NCBI RefSeq assembly: GCF_003319125.1
Contig: NZ_QOHG01000001.1
Span: 310,001-374,000, forward strand
Direction: 5' to 3'
Length of the DNA stretch: 64,000 nucleotides
Source of the DNA: Blastococcus sp. TF02A-26
Lineage (GTDB): Bacteria > Actinomycetota > Actinomycetes > Mycobacteriales > Geodermatophilaceae
The notes beneath the pieces are model-generated. The model did not search any database. It saw only the letters and a program-made list of their open reading frames with translations, and was not told where the DNA came from. Position numbers and translations under genes: made by a program. Numbering within the stretch: the stretch's first letter is position 1; every line of letters begins with the position of its first letter. Shown one piece after another: positions 1-6,900 of this stretch.

Positions 1-742
1 CGAGGGCCCGGTGGTCCCCGGGGCGCAGATGATCGCCCAGGCGATCGTCGCCGCCACCGCCGAGGCCGGCGGCAAGCGGGTCACCTCGATCTCCTCGAAC
101 TTCGCCCGCACCGGCCGCGCCGACACGCCCGTCACCCTCGAGGTCGAGCGCTTCCACGAGGGCCGGTCACTGGCGTCGGTCACCGTCACCGTCAGCCAGG
201 GTGATCGGAAGCTGGCCCGCTCGCTGGTGCTGCTCGGTGCGGACGAGGCCGACGTCATCCGGCACGGCAGCGAGCCGCCGGCGATTGGCGGTCCGGACGC
301 GGCCGTCGCCCAGGACAGCCACCTCGAGGGCCACGAGCAGCGCATCGTGGACGGCGTCGACGTCTTCGACCCGGCCCTGGTCGGGCCGCCCGAGCTGCGG
401 TACTGGTCGCGCTGGGCCACCGACCGCACCGAGCGCGACGTCTCGCAGGCGCTGCTGACCTGGGCGAGCACCAACTCGTTCCTGGGCGCGGCCATGCGCC
501 CGCACGAGGGCGTCGGGCTCAGCCTGGCGCACCGGTCCCTCTCCACCGGCGTGCTCAGCCACACGCTGTACTTCCACGACGACGTCGCCGCGGGGGAGTG
601 GCTGCTCTACTCGCTGCGCAGCACGTTCACCGGCGGCGGCCGGGCCTTCGGCGTCGGCGAGGTGTTCACCGAGGACGGCCGGCTGGTCGCCACGGCGACG
701 CAGGAGTCGATGATCCGGCCCATGACCGGCGGGGCCCTCTGA
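1..742 (+). CDS. Acyl-CoA thioesterase II (TesB-like), 5' end cut by window
   Basis: The reading frame is open from base 2 and the start lies outside the window. About 247 residues are visible. They show the second hot-dog half of TesB-type thioesterases: the run from SHTLYFHDD through EWLLYSLRS to GGGRAFGVG and the closing QESMIRP are typical of the family, which hydrolyses acyl-CoA to free acid and CoA in the cytosol. The first visible residues (GAQMIAQAIVAA) match the early GG-x-x-AQAL region of the family, so only a few dozen residues are missing. A strong hairpin at 761-801 follows the stop. A second TesB paralogue lies at 53042-53842. The family call is secure; the substrate is unknown. 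Confidence 0.85.
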   Translation, partial: EGPVVPGAQMIAQAIVAATAEAGGKRVTSISSNFARTGRADTPVTLEVERFHEGRSLASVTVTVSQGDRKLARSLVLLGADEADVIRHGSEPPAIGGPDAAVAQDSHLEGHEQRIVDGVDVFDPALVGPPELRYWSRWATDRTERDVSQALLTWASTNSFLGAAMRPHEGVGLSLAHRSLSTGVLSHTLYFHDDVAAGEWLLYSLRSTFTGGGRAFGVGEVFTEDGRLVATATQESMIRPMTGGAL

Positions 743-760
743 GCGCGGCCCGCGCCCGCT

Positions 761-801
761 GACCGGGCGCTGTCCCCGACCTCCCGGGACAGCGCTCGGT
801 C
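761..801 (+). terminator. Hairpin terminator after the thioesterase gene
   Basis: Arms 761-776 and 786-801 are 16 bases each with one mismatch and a 9-base loop. The hairpin starts 18 bases after the stop codon. There is no T-tract, as is common for actinobacterial terminators. Confidence 0.6.
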
Positions 802-945
802 ACCGCCCCGGCACGGGCGGTGGGACACCTTCCGTCGTGGCCGATCCGTGATGCAGCGGACGGGCCCGTGCCGTCTCCCGTGGGGGAGCCTCCACTCGTC
901 GCGGCACGGGGGTCCGCCGCGCAGGGGGAGCTGGAGGGAACGTCC

Positions 946-1650
946 ATGTCGGTGCGCGCTTCGGTCCTGGTCCCACCCGCCGCGGGCGGGGAACCGTCGG
1001 CTCCTCCCGCCGACGGCCCGCGGGCGCCCGGGGCCCTCGACGGGCTGCTCGGCACGGCCCCGTCCTTCCGCGGCGCGCTGCGCGGCTACGACCGGATCGA
1101 GGTCGACAACTACGTGGCGTGGGCCGAGGCCGAACTCGACCTCGCCCGCCGCGAGAGCGAGCACCTGTTCAGCCGGTTCTCCGTCTGCTCCGCCGAGCTG
1201 GTCGACGTCCGCCGCCGGCTCGCCCGCCTGATCCAGGAGCGCGCCGACGAGGACGCGCGCGGCGACCAGGCGCAGGAGCTGCTGGTGCGCGCGGCCGGGC
1301 ACGCGGCCGCCATCACCGCCGCCGCCGAGGCCGAGGCGCAGCGCATCCACGACGCGGCCCGCGCCGAGGCCGAGGCGCGGCTGGCCAACGTCGCGGAACT
1401 GCGCGTGGCGGCCGTCGCCGTCCGCGACCAGGCCGAGCAGCGGCTGGCGGCCGAGCGCCGGGAACGGGCGGCCGCCGAGTCCGCGGCCGCCGAGCGGATC
1501 GCCGCTCTGGCGGCCGAGGCGGCGCAGCTGCGCGCCGAGCGCGACCGCGCGCGGGAGTCGCTCGCCGAGCTCCACGAGCGGATCGGCTGCGCCCTGCAGG
1601 TGGTGACCGCCGGACTCCCGGGCGAGGAACGTCACAGCGACGCTCCCTGA
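946..1650 (+). CDS. DivIVA-like coiled-coil protein
   Basis: 234 residues. Residues of about 40-60 carry a DivIVA-type motif (RGYDRIEVDNYVAWAEAEL). A long Ala/Glu/Arg-rich coiled coil runs from about residue 60 to 210. Proteins of this class (DivIVA/Wag31, SepIVA and relatives) organise polar growth or division at the membrane. This one has only the short motif and a rich coiled coil, so it is a DivIVA-domain protein rather than clearly Wag31. The ATG at 946 was chosen because GGAGGGA at 934-940 sits just upstream; the frame is open further 5' but that stretch is atypical. It stands alone between a terminator and the riboswitch leader. Partner and exact role are unknown. Confidence 0.7.
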   Translation: MSVRASVLVPPAAGGEPSAPPADGPRAPGALDGLLGTAPSFRGALRGYDRIEVDNYVAWAEAELDLARRESEHLFSRFSVCSAELVDVRRRLARLIQERADEDARGDQAQELLVRAAGHAAAITAAAEAEAQRIHDAARAEAEARLANVAELRVAAVAVRDQAEQRLAAERRERAAAESAAAERIAALAAEAAQLRAERDRARESLAELHERIGCALQVVTAGLPGEERHSDAP

Positions 1651-1815
1651 AGGCTCGCCGCACTCCCTTCGGGATCACCGTCCGGCGCGCGCCGCGGCCC
1701 CGTCGCCTCCTGAGGGGGTCGCCGGCGGTCACGCCGGGTGAGCGCGGACCCCTCCGCGGCGGCGCGTGGGACGGGCGGGGCGAGATCGGTCACGCTGTGG
1801 ATTTCGCCCACGGCA

Positions 1816-1844
1816 TTGTCACGGCCGGGTAACGGACCTACGGT
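1816..1844 (+). promoter_or_regulatory. Housekeeping-type promoter for the riboswitch leader
   Basis: TTGTCA at 1816-1821 and TACGGT at 1839-1844 are separated by exactly 17 bases. Transcription would start near 1851, giving a leader of about 375 bases before the ATG at 2226. The leader opens with a perfect 9-bp stem (1852-1860 with 1887-1895) enclosing a 6-bp hairpin (1869-1874 with 1879-1884), just before the riboswitch core. Confidence 0.6.
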
Positions 1845-1892
1845 GGCTCCCGTCCGGCCGGTCGTCTCCTCCCCAGCCGGGGAGTTCGGCCG

Positions 1893-2035
1893 GACGCCGC
1901 CGAGTCGTTCCGCGTCAGCGGAGCGAGCCGGGGACCCACCGCAGTCCTGGGGTGAATCCCGCGCGCCGAGCCCTGCTCGGACGCGGGTAGGGCGTCTTCC
2001 CTCCCGAACCCGTCAGCTAACTCGGTAGGCGGCCA
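1893..2035 (+). ncRNA. c-di-AMP riboswitch (ydaO/yuaA class)
   Basis: The conserved blocks of the ydaO/yuaA aptamer occur in order: GGGGACCCA near 1929, GGGGTGAATCCCG near 1949, GGGTAGGG near 1984, and CGAACCCGTCAGCTAACTCG at 2006-2025 followed by GTAGGCGGC. The closing stem GCCGCC/GGCGGC can form between about 1896-1901 and 2028-2033. This aptamer class binds cyclic di-AMP and is known to precede cell-wall hydrolase genes in actinobacteria such as Streptomyces rpfA, where ligand lowers expression. Here it precedes a secreted transglycosylase. Class and position are clear from the motifs; the exact ends are approximate. Confidence 0.9.
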
Positions 2036-2044
2036 CGGAAGAAA

Positions 2045-2057
2045 CGGAGTACCTCCG
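2045..2057 (+). promoter_or_regulatory. Hairpin covering the ribosome site of the leader ORF
   Basis: CGGAG (2045-2049) can pair with CTCCG (2053-2057) around a TAC loop. CGGAG is the only Shine-Dalgarno-like sequence before the ATG at 2059. The hairpin begins about 10 bases after the riboswitch closing stem. It could therefore link aptamer folding to access to this ribosome site; this is inference from the sequence. Confidence 0.4.
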
Positions 2058-2058
2058 C

Positions 2059-2130
2059 ATGCACCGCCTCCGGGCTCCCGCGGCCCGCGGCTGCCGCCGG
2101 CTGGACGCCTCGCTCGTCCGGCCCGCCTGA
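2059..2130 (+). CDS. Putative 23-residue leader peptide behind the riboswitch
   Basis: A complete small frame (ATG 2059, TGA 2128-2130) begins 24 bases after the riboswitch and ends 95 bases before the transglycosylase ATG. The peptide is rich in Arg, Ala and Leu and contains one Cys. A CGGAG sequence at 2045-2049 could serve as its ribosome site but can be sequestered in a small hairpin with CTCCG. I do not recognise the peptide. It may be a translated leader that couples to riboswitch control, or a chance frame; only its placement argues for it. Confidence 0.3.
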   Translation: MHRLRAPAARGCRRLDASLVRPA

Positions 2131-2225
2131 GCGCCCGCCCCGCCCCCGAAGACCTCCGCACCGCCGACGCGCGCCCCCCGGGGCGCGATGCGCGCGTGCG
2201 CCCTCTCCCACGGAGTTCCTCCCGC

Positions 2226-3017
2226 ATGTCCTCGTCCCGTACTGCCCGTCCCCGTCGCAGCACCCCGCCCGGCGGCGCCCGGCGCCCCGGCCTGCTCCTC
2301 GCGGCCGCGGCCGCCGGCGGTGTCCTCGTCAGCGTCCTCGCCACCGGTGAGCCCTCCGCGGCCGCCGACGCGCCCGTCGCGGAGTCGGTGAGCGTCGCCC
2401 AGGCGCTCGGCATCGACGGCGTCGCCCCCGCCGCCGCCACCTCGCCCGACCTGGGCCCGCTCGGCCAGCTCGCCGCCTCCCGCTCCGAGCGGGGCGAGGC
2501 GGCCTGGGGAGCCGCCGCGACCCAGATCGCCGCCGACCAGGCCGAGATCGACCGCCGCGCGGCCGAGGCCGCCGCCGCCGAGGCCGCCGCTCGTGCGGCC
2601 GCCGAGGCCCAGGCCGCCGCCGAGGCCCAGGCCGCCGCGGAGGCGGAGGCGGAGGCGCGCGCCGCGGCCGCGGCGAGCGCGCCGGCGCCGGCCGCGTCGT
2701 CCGGCAGTTCGTCGTCGGGGTCGGCTCGCTCCGGGTCCTTCAAGGACTACGCGCTGAGCCAGGTCGGCAGCGCGTCGGAGTTCTCCTGCCTCGAGCGCCT
2801 CTGGGGCCGGGAGAGCGGCTGGAACCCCAACGCGCAGAACCCCACCAGCACCGCCTACGGCATCCCGCAGTTCCTCGACTCCACGTGGGCGGGCACCGGG
2901 ATCGCGAAGACCAGCGACGGCTACCGGCAGATCGACGCCGGCCTGATCTACATCAACAACCGCTACGGCAGCCCCTGCGGCGCCTGGGCCCACTCGCAGT
3001 CCACGGGCTGGTACTAG
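2226..3017 (+). CDS. Secreted lytic transglycosylase (Rpf/SLT-like), riboswitch-controlled
   Basis: 263 residues. A basic N-terminus is followed by a hydrophobic stretch and an Ala-rich cleavage region (about residues 20-45), a probable signal peptide. Residues of about 100-155 form an Ala/Glu coiled coil with AEAQAA repeats, then a Ser/Ala linker. The C-terminal domain (about 175-263) is a soluble-transglycosylase-like fold: RLWGRESGWNP contains the likely catalytic Glu, followed by AYGIPQFLDSTWAGTG. Such enzymes cut peptidoglycan glycan strands outside the cell. The ATG at 2226 follows GGAG at 2212-2215. The upstream c-di-AMP riboswitch implies control by a second messenger of wall and osmotic stress. 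A large hairpin follows the stop. Confidence 0.85.
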   Translation: MSSSRTARPRRSTPPGGARRPGLLLAAAAAGGVLVSVLATGEPSAAADAPVAESVSVAQALGIDGVAPAAATSPDLGPLGQLAASRSERGEAAWGAAATQIAADQAEIDRRAAEAAAAEAAARAAAEAQAAAEAQAAAEAEAEARAAAAASAPAPAASSGSSSSGSARSGSFKDYALSQVGSASEFSCLERLWGRESGWNPNAQNPTSTAYGIPQFLDSTWAGTGIAKTSDGYRQIDAGLIYINNRYGSPCGAWAHSQSTGWY

Positions 3018-3022
3018 AAGGA

Positions 3023-3084
3023 CCCCCTCGCCCCCCAGGCCTCGCAGGCTCGGCGCGGGCTCGGCGCGGGCTCCTGCGAGGGGG
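3023..3084 (+). terminator. Hairpin terminator after the transglycosylase
   Basis: CCCCCTCGC (3023-3031) pairs perfectly with GCGAGGGGG (3076-3084). The 44-base loop contains an 11-base unit, TCGGCGCGGGC, repeated in tandem at about 3050-3071. It begins 6 bases after the stop codon. Confidence 0.6.
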
Positions 3085-3122
3085 CCGGCAGCGGGGCCGT
3101 TCCAGCACGTCACGATGACCGG

Positions 3123-3764
3123 GTGATCCCCTCTGTCGTGCCTGCGGGGTTCGTGCGGGCGCACACCTCCGTCCAGCGGCCGTCCTCGGTCCCCGAGGTC
3201 CGGCTGCACGTCGCCGACGACGTCGTCGCCCTCTGGGAGGCGATGGAGTCGGCCGGCGGGGCGGGGGACGCGCCGCCGTTCTGGTCGGCGGCGTGGCCCG
3301 GCGGGCAGGCGCTGGCGCGGTTCGTGCTCGACGACCCCGAGACCGTCGCCGGCCGGGTCGTGCTCGACCTGGGGGCCGGCAGCGGCCTGGTGGCGATCGC
3401 CGCCCGGCTGGCCGGCGCCGCCCGGGTCCTGGCCAGCGATGTCGATCCCTACAGCCGGACGGCGATCGGGGTCAACGCCGGGCTCAACGGGGTCGACGGC
3501 ATCAGCGCGCTCGGCGACGTCCTCGGGCACCCGCTGCCTCCGGTGGACGTCGTCCTGGCCGGTGACGTCTGCTACGACCGGGAGATGACCGAGCGGGTGC
3601 TCCCGTTCCTGGACCGGGCACGCGCCGCGGGCTGCGCGGTGTACCTCGGCGACCCGGGCCGGCCCTACCTGCCGCACGACCGGCTGGACGAGGCGGCCGT
3701 GTACGAGATCCCGGAGACCGAGGGGCCGGGCCTGCGCCGGACGACGGTGTGGCGGCTCCCCTGA
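3123..3764 (+). CDS. SAM-dependent methyltransferase, ETFB-lysine/nicotinamide-type family
   Basis: 213 residues, class I Rossmann methyltransferase. The N-terminal block PPFWSAAWPGGQALAR is characteristic of the group that includes eukaryotic ETF-beta lysine methyltransferase and proteins labelled nicotinamide N-methyltransferase-like. Motif I is VLDLGAGSGLVAIAA (about residue 80) and the acidic loop is ASDVDPYS. VDVVLAGDVCYD fits motif IV. It probably methylates a protein lysine; the substrate cannot be read from the sequence. The start is GTG 3123, with no strong ribosome site. It stands alone between a terminator and a TetR gene. Confidence 0.8.
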   Translation: MIPSVVPAGFVRAHTSVQRPSSVPEVRLHVADDVVALWEAMESAGGAGDAPPFWSAAWPGGQALARFVLDDPETVAGRVVLDLGAGSGLVAIAARLAGAARVLASDVDPYSRTAIGVNAGLNGVDGISALGDVLGHPLPPVDVVLAGDVCYDREMTERVLPFLDRARAAGCAVYLGDPGRPYLPHDRLDEAAVYEIPETEGPGLRRTTVWRLP

Positions 3765-3787
3765 CGGGGGAGGCGCCCGCTCGACGA

Positions 3788-3808
3788 GGTGTCGACTCCC
3801 TCGACACC
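3788..3808 (+). promoter_or_regulatory. Palindromic operator upstream of the TetR gene
   Basis: GGTGTCGA (3788-3795) and TCGACACC (3801-3808) are perfect inverted arms with a 5-base spacer, ending 16 bases before GTG 3825. The same half-site recurs downstream of the regulator at 4508-4524, suggesting autoregulation and control of the next gene. Confidence 0.6.
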
Positions 3809-3824
3809 CGCTAGCGTCCCGACC

Positions 3825-4508
3825 GTGAGCACCGCGGAGGACCCCGGCGCCGGACGGAGCAGGCGGCCCCGCCGGCCCTCGGGCGACGACCGGGAGCGCG
3901 CCCTGCTGGCCACGGCCGAGCGGCTGCTGGAGGAGCGCCCGCTGGCCGAGATCTCGGTCGACGACCTCGCCCGCGGCGCCGGCATCTCGCGGTCGACGTT
4001 CTACTTCTACTTCGCCTCCAAGGAGGCCGTCGTCCTGGCGCTGCTCGACCGTGTGGTCGCCGAGGCGCGGGCCGCGCGGGCCGAGGCCCTCTCCGGGACC
4101 GCCGGCGCCCGCGCCGCGTGGCGGGCGGCCCTGGTCACGGTGCGGGACACGTTCCGCGACCACCGGGCGCTCACCGCCGCGGCGACCGAGCTGCTGGCGG
4201 CCAGCCCGGAGGTCCGCGGACTGTGGTCGGCCGTCATGGACGACTTCGTCGCCGAGACGGCGGCCGCGATCGAGGCCGAGCGGGCACGGGGTGCCGCCCC
4301 GCCGGGGCCGCCGGCCCGGGACCTCGCGGTCGCCCTCAACTGGATGAACGAGCGGGTCATCCAGGTCTCGGTGTCCGGGCACGGTCCGGGTCTGGCGGCC
4401 GACGACCTGCTCGACGTGCTGCTGACCGTCTGGCTGCGCACCATCTACGGCTCCGACGCCGATCCCGACGAGCCGCGCAACCTTCCCGCCGACACGTCGT
4501 TGAAGTAG
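3825..4508 (+). CDS. TetR-family regulator (EthR-like context)
   Basis: 227 residues. The N-terminal HTH (about residues 18-65) reads ERALLATAERLLEERPLAEI, then GISRSTFYFYFASKEAVV, a typical TetR recognition helix. The C-terminal ligand domain is variable. The frame is open to 3789, but that would place the operator palindrome inside the gene, so GTG 3825 is preferred. It precedes, on the same strand, a Baeyer-Villiger-type monooxygenase. In Mycobacterium the analogous pair ethR/ethA is divergent; here the genes run in tandem, with operator copies before and after the regulator. It probably represses itself and the monooxygenase-SDR pair; the inducer is unknown. Confidence 0.8.
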   Translation: MSTAEDPGAGRSRRPRRPSGDDRERALLATAERLLEERPLAEISVDDLARGAGISRSTFYFYFASKEAVVLALLDRVVAEARAARAEALSGTAGARAAWRAALVTVRDTFRDHRALTAAATELLAASPEVRGLWSAVMDDFVAETAAAIEAERARGAAPPGPPARDLAVALNWMNERVIQVSVSGHGPGLAADDLLDVLLTVWLRTIYGSDADPDEPRNLPADTSLK

Positions 4509-4524
4509 TCGACACCGTGTCGAC
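4508..4524 (+). promoter_or_regulatory. Second palindromic operator, before the monooxygenase gene
   Basis: GTCGACAC (4508-4515) and GTGTCGAC (4517-4524) form a perfect palindrome around one base. The half-site is the one at 3788-3808, but the arms are in the opposite order and nearly abutting. The site begins on the last base of the regulator stop codon and lies 58 bases before the monooxygenase ATG. Confidence 0.6.
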
Positions 4525-4582
4525 AACGACGTCGGCACGGTGCACCATCGCCAGGGACCACCAACGGAGAGCGGGAGCCCCG

Positions 4583-6061
4583 ATGACTGCAGAGCACGTC
4601 GACGTCCTCATCGTCGGGGCCGGACTGTCCGGCATCGGCGCGGCCTGTCACCTGGAGACCGAGCGGCCCGGGACGACCTACGCCGTGCTCGAGTCCCGCG
4701 GCGCGATGGGCGGCACCTGGGACCTCTTCCGGTACCCGGGGATCCGCTCGGACTCGGACATGTTCACCCTCGGTTACTCGTTCCGGCCGTGGACCGACCC
4801 GCAGGCGATCGCCGACGGGACCTCGATCCGCCGCTACATCGAGGAGACCGCGCGCGAGTACGGCGTCGACGAGAAGATCCGCTACCACCACAAGGTGCTG
4901 TCGGCGGAGTGGTCGACCGACGACGCGCGCTGGACCGTGACCGCCGAGCGCACCGACACCGGCGAGCGGCTGACGCTGACCTGCTCGTGGCTGTCGGTCT
5001 GCTCCGGCTACTACCGCTACGACGAGGGCTTCACCCCGCGCTTCGAGGGGGCCGACACCTTCCGCGGGCAGGTCGTCCACCCGCAGCACTGGCCCGAGGA
5101 CCTCGACGTCACCGGCAAGCGCGTCGTCGTCATCGGCAGCGGCGCCACGGCGGTCACCCTCGTGCCCAGCCTCGCCCCGCAGGCCGAGCACGTGACGATG
5201 CTGCAGCGCACGCCGACCTACGTCGTCGCGCTGCCGGGCCGGGACAAGCTCGCCGAGCGGCTGCGCCGATTCCTGCCGGAGCGGCTGGTGTACCCGATCG
5301 CCCGGTGGAAGGCCCTGCTGGTCTCGATGTTCTCCTACCAGCTGTCCCGTCGCCGGCCCGCGGTGATGAAGAAGGTGCTGCGCAAGGCCCAGGAGCAGCA
5401 GCTGCCCGCCGGGTACGACGTCGCCAAGCACTTCACGCCGCCCTACGACCCGTGGGACCAGCGGCTGTGCGTCGTCCCCGACGGCGACCTGTTCCGCACC
5501 ATCCGCGAGGGCCAGGCCTCGATCGTCACCGACCGCATCGCCCGCTTCGACGAGACCGGCATCGTCCTCGAGTCCGGCGAGCACCTCGACGCCGACGTGA
5601 TCGTCACCGCGACCGGTCTGAACCTGCTCCCCATCGGCGGCATGACCCTCGCCGTCGACGGCGCCCCCGTCGAGCTGTCGGAGACGGTCTCCTACAAGGG
5701 GATGATGATCTCCGGCGTCCCGAACTTCACGATGACCATCGGCTACACCAACGCGTCCTGGACGCTCAAGGCCGACCTCGTCTCCCGCTACGTCACCCGG
5801 CTGCTCGAGCACATGGAGCGCAACGGCTACGACGTCGCGACCCCGCTCGCCCCGGCCGACCCCGAGCGCGAGCCGTTCCTCGGCCTGAGCTCGGGCTACG
5901 TGCAGCGCAGCCTCGACCAGCTGCCCAAGCAGGGCGGCCGGGCGCCGTGGAAGCTGCACCAGAACTACATCCGCGACGTCGTCCTCATCCGCCGCGGCCC
6001 GGTCGAGGACGAGGGCATCCGGTTCTCCCGCCGCCCGGTCCGCGCGGAGGTGGCCGCCTGA
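4583..6061 (+). CDS. Flavin monooxygenase, Baeyer-Villiger type (EthA-like)
   Basis: 492 residues. The FAD Rossmann motif GAGLSG is at residues 12-17, the GGTWDLFRYPGIRSDSDM block follows, the Baeyer-Villiger fingerprint FRGQVVHPQHWP lies at about 160, and the NADPH motif GSGATA at about 185. These match EthA-type monooxygenases, which insert oxygen next to a carbonyl or oxidise sulfur using NADPH, FAD and O2. Length is normal for the group. The start at ATG 4583 has weak GGAGAG/GGGAG sequences upstream. Its stop overlaps the next ATG (TGATG), so it is translationally coupled to an SDR, which could supply or remove a ketone/alcohol partner. The physiological substrate is unknown. Confidence 0.88.
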   Translation: MTAEHVDVLIVGAGLSGIGAACHLETERPGTTYAVLESRGAMGGTWDLFRYPGIRSDSDMFTLGYSFRPWTDPQAIADGTSIRRYIEETAREYGVDEKIRYHHKVLSAEWSTDDARWTVTAERTDTGERLTLTCSWLSVCSGYYRYDEGFTPRFEGADTFRGQVVHPQHWPEDLDVTGKRVVVIGSGATAVTLVPSLAPQAEHVTMLQRTPTYVVALPGRDKLAERLRRFLPERLVYPIARWKALLVSMFSYQLSRRRPAVMKKVLRKAQEQQLPAGYDVAKHFTPPYDPWDQRLCVVPDGDLFRTIREGQASIVTDRIARFDETGIVLESGEHLDADVIVTATGLNLLPIGGMTLAVDGAPVELSETVSYKGMMISGVPNFTMTIGYTNASWTLKADLVSRYVTRLLEHMERNGYDVATPLAPADPEREPFLGLSSGYVQRSLDQLPKQGGRAPWKLHQNYIRDVVLIRRGPVEDEGIRFSRRPVRAEVAA

Positions 6062-6900
6062 TGGACGCCTACCGCTTCGCCGGGGGCACGGCCGTCGTCA
6101 CCGGCGCCGCCAGCGGTATCGGTGCCGCCCTCGCCCCGCTGCTGGCCGCCCGCGGCAGCGACCTCGTCCTCGTCGACCGGGACGCCGAGCGGCTGGCCGA
6201 GGTCGCCGCCGGTGTCCGGTCGGCGTACCCGGGGGTCTCGGTCGACACCGCCGTCGTCGACCTGGCCGACCCGGTGGCCACCCAGCGGGTGGCCGACGAG
6301 CTCGTCGCCGCCCACCCGGACACGACGCTGCTGGTCAACAACGCCGGGGTGGCGCTCGGCGGCCGCTTCGACCAGGTGGGCCTCGACGAGTTCGACTGGG
6401 TCATGGAGATCAACTTCCGCGCCGTGGTGCGGCTGACCAAGGCGTTCCTGCCCACGCTCAAGGCCCACCCGGGCTCGCACGTGGTCAACCTGTCCAGCCT
6501 GTTCGGGCTCATGGCGCCGGCCGGGCAGGCCGCGTACAGCTCCAGCAAGTTCGCCGTCCGCGGCTTCACCGAGGCGTTGCGGCACGAGCTCGCCGAGGAC
6601 GGCGTCGGCGTGACCAGCGTGCACCCCGGCGGCATCCGCACCCGCATCGCCGAGACCGCGCGGGTGGCCAGCGGGGTGGACGCCGAGGAGGCCGCGCAGG
6701 GCAAGGCGGACTTCGCCAAGCTCCTCACGTTCCCGGCCGAGAAGGCGGCGGCGCTGATCGTCGAGGCCGTCGAGAAGCGGCGGCCGCGGCTGCTCATCGG
6801 GATCAGCGCGAAGATCCCCGACGTGCTGGTCCGCGTCGCCCCCGGCGGCTACGGGAAGCTGCTGGCCGCGGTCACCAGGCTCGCCGGGATGCGCCGCTGA
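6061..6900 (+). CDS. Short-chain dehydrogenase/reductase
   Basis: 279 residues, classical SDR. The cofactor motif TGAASGIG is at residues 14-21, NNAG at about 93-96, and the catalytic YSSSK at 159-163 preceded by VNLSSLFG. The C-terminal extension (KRRPRLLIGISAKIPDVLVR) resembles SDRs coupled to EthA-type monooxygenases in mycobacteria. The ATG overlaps the monooxygenase stop by one base. It probably interconverts an alcohol and the ketone used by that monooxygenase; this is inferred from context. The last codons overlap the proposed start of the following DUF72 gene. Confidence 0.88.
   Translation: MDAYRFAGGTAVVTGAASGIGAALAPLLAARGSDLVLVDRDAERLAEVAAGVRSAYPGVSVDTAVVDLADPVATQRVADELVAAHPDTTLLVNNAGVALGGRFDQVGLDEFDWVMEINFRAVVRLTKAFLPTLKAHPGSHVVNLSSLFGLMAPAGQAAYSSSKFAVRGFTEALRHELAEDGVGVTSVHPGGIRTRIAETARVASGVDAEEAAQGKADFAKLLTFPAEKAAALIVEAVEKRRPRLLIGISAKIPDVLVRVAPGGYGKLLAAVTRLAGMRR

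Noticed and set aside
2560-2690. Ala/Glu codon repeats that could look like a recombinational repeat
   Set aside because: They are codon-level repeats of a coiled-coil linker inside the transglycosylase gene.
4445-5959. A 504-codon open frame on the minus strand through the monooxygenase gene
   Set aside because: It is antisense to a gene with clear FAD and Baeyer-Villiger motifs, has low-complexity Val/Gly/Arg/Asp composition and no family pattern; such frames are common in GC-rich DNA.
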